From assembly GCA_003697085.1 (NCBI GenBank), contig RFFU01000105.1, positions 1 through 16,824 of the forward strand: DNA of 16,824 nt. The letters run 5' to 3'. Position 1 is the stretch's first letter. Each line of letters starts with the position of its first letter. Shown here one piece after another: positions 6,992 through 12,900 of the stretch. The translations under genes and the position numbers were made by a program. The DNA is from Candidatus Hydrogenedentota bacterium (GTDB lineage Bacteria > UBA8481 > J006). Under the pieces are notes generated by a model. The model had not been told where the DNA came from. It saw only the letters and a list, made by a program, of their open reading frames with translations, and did no database searches.

Positions 6992-8530
6992 ATGAAGGGT
7001 TATCGGTGGTTGGCGGCGGTTGCGGCCGTCGTCGGGGTGGTTGTAATCGCGTACGCGACGGTTTCACCGTCGGCGGATGGCACGGACGGCGTGCGGACAT
7101 TGATTTTGGCGGACGATGCGGCGACGCCGGATTCCGGGGTCGGAATCTTTACATTGACGGCACAGAGCGGCGACAGTATCGTAGATCAAGGGGTATTCTT
7201 CATCGGACTCTTTTCCAGTGATACAGGGCTTCCCGATACGCGCGTAGCTCAGCCGGGACAAGGAATGCCGAAACTGCTTTACGGAAAGGTGACAGTCGCC
7301 TCGGGTGCGGCGTCTTACCGGGTCAATGCTTCCGACACGGCTTTGATCAAAGCGACGTCGACATTTTCGGATACCTATACAGCCAAACCCGGAACGTGGT
7401 CGGATTTTCTAACAGGGTCGAGCGGAACGGCGTGGGATTCCTTCGTTTCCTCCAAAACGGGGCAATCGGTTTTCGGAGCGGTTTTCAGTGATTCCGGGGG
7501 GGAATATCCTTTTTCATCGAATTTCGGCAACCTCTGGAATTGGGACACGTTTTTGTCAAGATCAATTGATACAGCCTTTAACATCATTTCGGCGAACGCC
7601 CAATTTGACACGACACACGATACGGCGCGAGTTGTCGTCTTCAATTCGTTGGGTGTCGTCGTAGCCGATTCTCAGCTTATTCCGGAGCCGCCGAAGGGTG
7701 GTGTGGACACCGGATTCACCACCGGGATACTGCATTTTGACACGGGAGAAAACAGGCTGTTTTTCGCTCTTTGGGATGCGGATACGGAGAAATATAAGTT
7801 CTTTTTCGGCAAGGTCACGGTCGGCGGTTACGGAGTTGCCGACAGTTCGGTAGTGGCGGACTCCACAGCGGTCTCGGGCAGATTGGGGGCTATCATTGCC
7901 TGTACCGTGACGGCGATGCCGAATGGCTCTCCTCCGGGCATCCGGCGGATTCAAATCTATGACGTCACTGGTGATACAGGCGGTTCTTATGCCGACAATT
8001 TCGCTCAGGTCGATTCGAACACGCCGGGTTTCGATACACGTGTTGCCAATACCGTCTTTGGGATCCGTCTCGAGGATGCCAACGGAAACGAGATTCATTC
8101 TCTCGGGGGCAATGACAGTGTTCACGTCGTAGTCAAGTTCGACTTCAGCCATCTCACTGCTTCGCAGGCGAAAACGCTTGTCATCTTGCACCGCGATATT
8201 GCGGACAACACGTGGGAGGCGGTCACGACTACGGCCGATTCCACCGCGGGGACATTGACGGCGGATATCAGCACGTTTTCCGATTTCGCCATCGGTGATC
8301 CTCCCGTTTCCAGCGGTGTTGCGACAGCGGCCAATGACAACAACTGCCTCGTCAATCGTGCGGTGGGAGGTTCAGTCTTCTCGGGTATTATGCCCGCGTT
8401 GCGCTCCTTGCGCGACGGTCTGATGGAAACCACCTTGGGGCGGTTTGCCGTCGAGGCTTATTATGCCGCGGCGGGGTTGCTTCTTTTGGGCGGAGCGGCA
8501 ATTCTTGCCGGCGCCTCTCGGAGGTTTTGA
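6992..8530 (+). CDS. Exported protein with CFI-box-like C-terminal sorting tail
   Basis: A 512-aa secreted protein. It begins with a signal sequence: Lys2 and Arg5, a hydrophobic core at about 7-22, then small residues. The body is Thr/Ser/Asp/Gly-rich and predicted to be mostly beta. Two stretches contain YGKVTV or FGKVTV (roughly residues 90 and 275) and may be a diverged duplication. A beta-sandwich module (about 370-438, ending TLTADISTFSDFAIGDPP) resembles the HFSxFAL-ending domains that often precede C-terminal sorting signals. The last 61 residues start at Cys452 (CLVNRAVGGS), continue with LRSLRDGLMETTLGRFAVEA and YY, then a hydrophobic helix and a terminal SRRF. This follows the CFIATAAYGS...LRxFRDxxLxxxxxGRxxVxxYY layout of CFI-box-CTERM proteins, but the first box is degenerate. 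AAGGAGG lies just upstream of the ATG. It is transcribed alone and closed by a terminator. Confidence 0.72.
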   Translation: MKGYRWLAAVAAVVGVVVIAYATVSPSADGTDGVRTLILADDAATPDSGVGIFTLTAQSGDSIVDQGVFFIGLFSSDTGLPDTRVAQPGQGMPKLLYGKVTVASGAASYRVNASDTALIKATSTFSDTYTAKPGTWSDFLTGSSGTAWDSFVSSKTGQSVFGAVFSDSGGEYPFSSNFGNLWNWDTFLSRSIDTAFNIISANAQFDTTHDTARVVVFNSLGVVVADSQLIPEPPKGGVDTGFTTGILHFDTGENRLFFALWDADTEKYKFFFGKVTVGGYGVADSSVVADSTAVSGRLGAIIACTVTAMPNGSPPGIRRIQIYDVTGDTGGSYADNFAQVDSNTPGFDTRVANTVFGIRLEDANGNEIHSLGGNDSVHVVVKFDFSHLTASQAKTLVILHRDIADNTWEAVTTTADSTAGTLTADISTFSDFAIGDPPVSSGVATAANDNNCLVNRAVGGSVFSGIMPALRSLRDGLMETTLGRFAVEAYYAAAGLLLLGGAAILAGASRRF

Positions 8531-8542
8531 TCCTGTAGTGGA

Positions 8543-8579
8543 CGAGGCCGGGCGGCGGCCAAACGCCGCCCGTGTCTCG
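8543..8579 (+). other. GC-rich stem-loop just after the exported-protein gene
   Basis: GGGCGGCG (8550-8557) pairs perfectly with CGCCGCCC (8564-8571) across the loop GCCAAA. A weaker outer helix pairs CGAG (8543-8546) with CTCG (8576-8579). There is no clean U-run, so this is more likely a 3' stabilising or first-stage attenuating hairpin ahead of the real terminator. Confidence 0.5.
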
Positions 8580-8605
8580 TTCTTGATTCGACCCGAATGC
8601 CGTTG

Positions 8606-8636
8606 AAACCGGAGCCGCATAGGCTCCGGTTTTTTT
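8606..8636 (+). terminator. Rho-independent terminator after the exported-protein gene
   Basis: AAACCGGAGCC (8606-8616), loop GCATA (8617-8621), GGCTCCGG (8622-8629), then seven T (8630-8636). This is a perfect eight-pair GC stem that extends by A-T pairs into the T-run, a textbook intrinsic terminator in the rightward direction. It separates the exported protein from the rpsO transcript. Confidence 0.9.
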
Positions 8637-8704
8637 GATGGTGCCTGCTGTCGGTTTCTGAAGACGCTTGGGCGGAATCCTGTGGAAATTCCGGTCGATT
8701 TTTC

Positions 8705-8733
8705 TTGCCACTGAGACCTTCGCCGTCGATAAT
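8705..8733 (+). promoter_or_regulatory. Sigma-70-type promoter of rpsO
   Basis: TTGCCA (8705-8710), a spacer of exactly 17 bases, then GATAAT (8728-8733). It stands between the upstream terminator and rpsO. Transcription would start near 8740, giving a leader of about 100 bases. Consensus match and spacing are the best in the window. Confidence 0.7.
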
Positions 8734-8749
8734 CCGCGCGTGGTAACCG

Positions 8750-8842
8750 CGTCACGGGCTCCTCCGGCAATGACGGCTGGGAAACGGAGGTCGGCTCGAG
8801 GATGCGGCGATTGTAATTCCGAATAGGAAGGAGCCGTCGAGG
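8750..8842 (+). promoter_or_regulatory. Structured rpsO leader that can sequester the Shine-Dalgarno
   Basis: Several mutually exclusive helices are visible. CGTCA (8750-8754) pairs with TGACG (8771-8775). CCTCCG (8761-8766) pairs with CGGAGG (8785-8790). GGCTCCT (8757-8763) pairs with AGGAGCC (8829-8835), which contains the Shine-Dalgarno. GACGGCT (8772-8778) pairs with AGCCGTC (8832-8838). S15 is known in several bacteria to repress its own mRNA by binding leader structures, including a pseudoknot in E. coli. The alternation seen here fits such a switch, but S15 binding is inference. Confidence 0.5.
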
Positions 8843-9109
8843 ATGATATCGAAGGAAGTAAAAATAAAGGTTATGGAGAAGGTGCGCAAGCACCCGCGGG
8901 ACACCGGGTCACCGGAGGTTCAAATCGCGCTTTTGACGGAACGGATCAATTCGTTGAGCGAACATTTTGCCGTTCACAAAAAGGACCACCATTCGCGCCG
9001 CGGGCTTTTGAAGATGATCGGCCGACGTCGCAAGTTGCTCGATTACCTCAGGCAAACCGACTATGCCCGGTACCAAAAGATCGTTAAACAACTAGAGCTG
9101 AGAAAATAG
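8843..9109 (+). CDS. rpsO: 30S ribosomal protein S15
   Basis: An 88-aa protein of normal S15 length (the family is about 88-89 aa). The conserved segments are in order: [16 protein letters not shown] (20-35), the [12 protein letters not shown] loop (45-56), and the three-helix bundle ending RRRKLLDYL and [10 protein letters not shown]15 binds the 16S rRNA central-domain three-way junction early in 30S assembly, and the DHHSRRGL segment is its RNA contact. The ATG at 8843 follows AAGGAG at about nine bases. No terminator is visible after the stop, so read-through into pnp is likely, as in the rpsO-pnp operon of many bacteria. Confidence 0.97.
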   Translation: MISKEVKIKVMEKVRKHPRDTGSPEVQIALLTERINSLSEHFAVHKKDHHSRRGLLKMIGRRRKLLDYLRQTDYARYQKIVKQLELRK

Positions 9110-9654
9110 ATCGTTCGGGGAAGAAGGTCTCGGAAGATTCGGAAGGGGGAGGACGGAAGGGGAAGACGAAGAGGAAAAGGGGTTGTGAAGATGAATTTGA
9201 GGATTGAAAGGAGGATGAGCAGGAAAGTCGGCGAGGCGTGATTTGGAGGGGAATGCGAAACGGAAGAGAGGAATTCGGGATTCCCAATCCGCTTCAGGTC
9301 GCAACCGGGAAAGGAAGGAGAAGGGGTTCAAGAGGGCCGGCCGAGTACGCGGGGCAGTTGGAGAAAGAAATGCCCGTAGAGAAAAAACGGACGGGCATCC
9401 TTTCCCTGCCTGCCTCGAGAAGTGTTGCCGGTTTCGGTCCGCAGATCTCCTTCCTTTTAGCCGCGGTAGCGGAGAGAGGCTTTGGAGCCTGGTCGAAGAA
9501 GAGGGGCGGCCGCCCGAGAGGAACCGTTTTCCCGAAGCCGTTCGTTTCCCGATCTAACTCCGAAGGGAAAGTACGAGGTCGGGAAGAGAGGCGGGAGAGT
9601 TCCGGAATACGGAGAATGAAAGTTACTGAAAGTCAAAGGAAAGGAAGTTAAGTG
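9110..9654 (+). other. Long rpsO-pnp intergenic leader, purine-rich, no gene recognised
   Basis: About 545 bases. The first third (9117-9250) is a nearly continuous purine-rich run on the transcribed (+) sense. A hairpin pairs ATGCCCGT (9370-9377) with ACGGGCAT (9391-9398) around an A-rich loop. The 12-base palindrome GGGCGGCCGCCC sits at 9504-9515, close to GGCTTTGGAGCC (9479-9490 region). Open frames here give Arg/Gly/Glu-rich products without family resemblance, and I do not call them. In enterobacteria the pnp leader forms an RNase III-cleaved stem through which PNPase autoregulates. The length and hairpins would allow something similar, but no long double strand is obvious. The pnp ribosome binding site AAGGAAG is at 9641-9647. 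Confidence 0.5.
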
Positions 9655-11913
9655 ATGGTGGAAAAAGTCGAACGGATAATAGACGGAGTGAAGTATTCGA
9701 TTGAGACGGGGCATGTTGCCAAGCAGGCGCATGGTTCCGTCCTTGTTCAAGCCGGCGGAACGATTGTATTGGTGACGGCGGTTATGGCAAAGGAACCGCG
9801 GGAAGGAGTGGATTTCACGCCGCTGATGGTGGATTACCGCGAGCAATTCTATGCCGCGGGAAAGGTTCCGGGAGGATTCTTCAAGCGGGAATCGAAGCCG
9901 GACGAACGGCAGACGTTGATCGCGCGGTTGATCGACCGCCCGATTCGGCCGTTGATCCCGAAGGGCTTCTATCGCGACATCATTGTGACGGCTCTGGTGA
10001 TCTCGGCGGACGGGCTGAACATGCCGGACATTCTGGCGATGAACGGAGCCTCGGCGGCTCTCTCGATCTCGGAAATTCCGTTTGCGGAGCCGATCGGGGG
10101 GGTTCGGGTCGGAAGGGTCGGAGGGAAATGGATCGCGAATCCAACGCTCGCGCAGATTCCCGATTCCGACATCAACATGATCATAGCCTCCACGAAGGAT
10201 GCCGTAACGATGGTCGAATCCGGTTCGGAGGAACTTGCCGAGGACGAATTATTGGAAGCGATTCAATTCGGAAAGAAGATGGGAGCGGAATTCGTCGAGA
10301 TGGTCGAGGAGTTACGGGAGCGGTGCGGGAAGGAGAAGGTGGTTTTCGAGCCGCCAGCGAAGAATGAAGATTTGGAGAAGGAGGTACGGGAGTTGGCCGA
10401 GGAAAAGTTACGGACGGCCAATTCGAACCCGGACAAATTGGCGCGCCAGGCGGCGATCGATGAGGTCAGAAGGAACGTCTTGGAGAGGTACGAGTCGCGG
10501 GAAGACGCCGCGGAGGTCTGTAAGGAAGTCGCGAAGATTTTAGAGGAGATCGAGGTGGAGATCGTACGGTCGGACATCATCAAAAAAGGGATGCGCCCGG
10601 ACGGCCGTGGACTCGACGACATCCGCGATATATCAATAGAACTCTCCGTTCTACCTGGGGCGCATGGTTCGGCTCTTTTCACGAGAGGCCAGACGCAGTC
10701 TCTGGGGGTGACAACTTTGGGGACGTCGCGGGACAAGCGGCGGCGGGACGACATTGAAAGCGAAGGCGAAGAGAGATTTCTTTTCCATTACAATTTCCCT
10801 CCGTTCTGCGTCGGCGAAGCCCGAGCGATCCGGGGGACGGGGCGGCGCGAGATTGGGCACGGGGCGTTGGCGGGCCGCGCGTTGATGCCGGTTCTTCCTC
10901 CCGAGGAGGAATTTCCCTATGTGATCCGGGTCGTATCGGACATTCTCGAATCGAACGGTTCCTCCTCGATGGCCTCCGTCTGCAGCGGGTCCTTATCGAT
11001 GATGGATGCAGGGGTTCCCATTCGAGCGGCGGTAGCGGGAATCGCGATGGGGCTGATCACGGATTCCGAGGGCGGCGCGGCGATTCTGACGGACATCCAA
11101 GGCCTGGAGGATCATTTCGGCGATATGGATTTCAAGGTGGCGGGAACGCGCCGGGGAGTCACGGCGCTTCAGATGGACATCAAGATCTCGGGATTATCGA
11201 TCGAGTTGATGCGCGAGGCGCTGGAGAAGGCGAAGAAGGCTCGTTTAAAGATCTTGGACTTGATGGATGCGGCGATCGAGAAGCCGCGAAGCGAGTTGGC
11301 GGAGCATGCGCCGCGTTTGATCACGATCAAGGTCCCCGAGGAGAAGATCAAGGACGTGATCGGTCCCGGCGGAAAGACGATCCGGCGGATTCAGTCGGAG
11401 ACGGGAGCCGAACTGGATATGGCCGACGACGGCACGCTGACGATCGCGGCCTGGGACAACGAGTCGGCGCGGCTGGCCAGGGAAATGGTGGAGCAGTTCA
11501 CGGCCGAGGTCGAGGTGGGGCGTATTTACGAGGGGAAGGTCGTTCGGCTGATGAAGTTCGGCGCTTTCGTCGAATTCCTGCCGGGCCAAGACGGGCTCGT
11601 TCACATCTCCCAACTCGACGTCGTGACGCCGAGAAACGTCGAAGATGTCGTCTCGGAAGGGGACGTGATCAAGGTGAAGGTTGTCGAGATCGATTCGATG
11701 GGGCGGGTCAATCTTTCCCGAAAGATGGTTTTGCTTGAGGAGCAAGGGTTGTCGGAGTCCGAAATCGAGGAGCGATACCGGGCGGACATGGCGGACCGAG
11801 CTCGCCCGCGGCGGGACGACCGCCGGGGGGGACGCGAGAGGAGCCGGGACCGGGGGCACAGCGGACGCCAATTCCGCAGCGCAGGAGGAGGGCGTTCGGA
11901 CCGGCGCCGGTAA
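9655..11913 (+). CDS. pnp: Polyribonucleotide nucleotidyltransferase (PNPase)
   Basis: A 752-aa phosphorolytic 3'-5' exoribonuclease, central to mRNA decay. The order is as expected: first RNase PH domain (about 1-230), alpha-helical linker, second RNase PH domain (about 310-545), KH domain with GPGG loop (570-573) and S1 domain (about 620-690, VGRIYEGKVVRLMKFGAF). The phosphate-binding SNGSSSMASVC begins at 433. EDHFGDMDFKVAG gives Asp486, Asp492 and Lys494, the same numbers as the catalytic residues of the E. coli enzyme. After the S1 domain comes a tail of some 40 residues rich in Arg, Gly and Asp. I take the ATG at 9655 because AAGGAAG lies seven bases before it; GTG codons flank it at 9652 and 9658. 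It follows rpsO, and no strong terminator separates it from uppP. Confidence 0.97.
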   Translation: MVEKVERIIDGVKYSIETGHVAKQAHGSVLVQAGGTIVLVTAVMAKEPREGVDFTPLMVDYREQFYAAGKVPGGFFKRESKPDERQTLIARLIDRPIRPLIPKGFYRDIIVTALVISADGLNMPDILAMNGASAALSISEIPFAEPIGGVRVGRVGGKWIANPTLAQIPDSDINMIIASTKDAVTMVESGSEELAEDELLEAIQFGKKMGAEFVEMVEELRERCGKEKVVFEPPAKNEDLEKEVRELAEEKLRTANSNPDKLARQAAIDEVRRNVLERYESREDAAEVCKEVAKILEEIEVEIVRSDIIKKGMRPDGRGLDDIRDISIELSVLPGAHGSALFTRGQTQSLGVTTLGTSRDKRRRDDIESEGEERFLFHYNFPPFCVGEARAIRGTGRREIGHGALAGRALMPVLPPEEEFPYVIRVVSDILESNGSSSMASVCSGSLSMMDAGVPIRAAVAGIAMGLITDSEGGAAILTDIQGLEDHFGDMDFKVAGTRRGVTALQMDIKISGLSIELMREALEKAKKARLKILDLMDAAIEKPRSELAEHAPRLITIKVPEEKIKDVIGPGGKTIRRIQSETGAELDMADDGTLTIAAWDNESARLAREMVEQFTAEVEVGRIYEGKVVRLMKFGAFVEFLPGQDGLVHISQLDVVTPRNVEDVVSEGDVIKVKVVEIDSMGRVNLSRKMVLLEEQGLSESEIEERYRADMADRARPRRDDRRGGRERSRDRGHSGRQFRSAGGGRSDRRR

Positions 11914-11942
11914 ATCCCGACGGCGTTTATTTCCGCCGAATG

Positions 11943-11964
11943 TTTCGGAACCGGTGTTCCGAGA
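11943..11964 (+). other. Perfect hairpin between pnp and uppP
   Basis: TCGGAAC (11945-11951), loop CGGT, GTTCCGA (11956-11962), extended by a T-G and a T-A pair to nine pairs. The bases after it (AAGCGTTTCTTT) are only partly T-rich, so it could be a weak terminator, a 3'-end stabiliser or a processing site. It lies 30 bases after the pnp stop. Confidence 0.4.
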
Positions 11965-12033
11965 AAGCGTTTCTTTCCGAGATGAGGGAAGAGGAAGCGG
12001 CCCGCGGGAAGAGCGAGCGAAGAGCGAGTTGAA

Positions 12034-12867
12034 ATGAGCGTTGAGGAGTTGGGGCGCGCCGTCCTGTTCGGCGTTGTTCAAGGGATAACCGAATATCTCC
12101 CGATCTCCTCGACGGCGCACATACGGCTCGTCTCCGCGTTTCTCGGCTGGAAGGATCCCGGAGCGGCGTTCACGGCCGTGATTCAGCTGGGGACGTTGGC
12201 GGCGGTACTTGTTTATTTTTGGAGCGATCTCCGTCAACTTTGCCGCCGCGCCGCAACCCAGGTTCTCGTCGAGAAGCGGTCGGGTCCGGACGCAAGAATG
12301 GTGGGAGCGGTATTGGCCGGCACGATCCCGATCGGGGTCTTCGGATTGGTCTTCAAGGATGCGATCGAGACGACGTTGCGCGGCGTTCCGGTCATAGCGA
12401 TGGCTCTGATCATCGTCGGAGGGCTTCTAGGCCTAGCGGAGATTCTGGGGAAGCGGAATCGGGTCTTTATGCAGTTGGGTTTCTGGGAAATTCAATTCGT
12501 TGGATTGGCGCAGGCGTCGGCCTTGATTCCGGGCGTGAGTCGAAGTGGAATCACGTTGGCGGCGGCTCTTTTTCTCGGGCTGAAGAGAAACCACGCCGCT
12601 CGGTTCTCCTTTCTGCTCGGCATCCCCGCGATCACCGCGGCGGGGCTCTATGAATTTTACGCGGATTTTCACGGCGCGGGCCTGGGCGGCGGGGAGTGGG
12701 CTACTCTCGGCCTGGCGACACTCGTTTCCTTTCTCTCCGGGTATCTCGCCATCTCCTTCCTCCTCTATTTTCTCAGGCGTCACTCCACCTTCACCTTCGT
12801 GGCCTACCGCGTCGTGCTCGGATTTCTTCTCTTCGGTCTTCTTCATTCGGGAATGATTTCGAAATAG
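12034..12867 (+). CDS. uppP: Undecaprenyl-diphosphatase (BacA/UppP family)
   Basis: A 277-aa polytopic membrane enzyme that dephosphorylates undecaprenyl pyrophosphate to recycle the lipid carrier for peptidoglycan and other surface polymers; its loss causes bacitracin sensitivity. Both family signatures are intact: QGITEYLPISSTAH (16-29, with the catalytic Glu20) and PGVSRSG (166-172, with Arg170). About seven or eight hydrophobic helices and normal length support the call. The next gene, a class A PBP, releases undecaprenyl pyrophosphate when it polymerises lipid II, so the neighbours act in the same cycle. The Shine-Dalgarno upstream is weak. The start ATG overlaps the TGA of a short upstream frame, so translation coupling is possible. 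Confidence 0.96.
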   Translation: MSVEELGRAVLFGVVQGITEYLPISSTAHIRLVSAFLGWKDPGAAFTAVIQLGTLAAVLVYFWSDLRQLCRRAATQVLVEKRSGPDARMVGAVLAGTIPIGVFGLVFKDAIETTLRGVPVIAMALIIVGGLLGLAEILGKRNRVFMQLGFWEIQFVGLAQASALIPGVSRSGITLAAALFLGLKRNHAARFSFLLGIPAITAAGLYEFYADFHGAGLGGGEWATLGLATLVSFLSGYLAISFLLYFLRRHSTFTFVAYRVVLGFLLFGLLHSGMISK

Positions 12868-12900
12868 AGCCGCGACGCGGTCCCGGATAGAATAGGGTTT

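Noticed and set aside
9370-9398. Hairpin in the rpsO-pnp spacer as a terminator
   Set aside because: The eight-pair stem has a 13-base loop and is followed by CCTTTCCC rather than a U-run, so I keep it only as a structural element of the leader.
9243-9557. Open frames in the rpsO-pnp spacer (both strands)
   Set aside because: The products are low-complexity Arg/Gly/Glu- or Ser/Pro/Phe-rich and follow the local purine skew. None has a clear start signal or recognisable motif.
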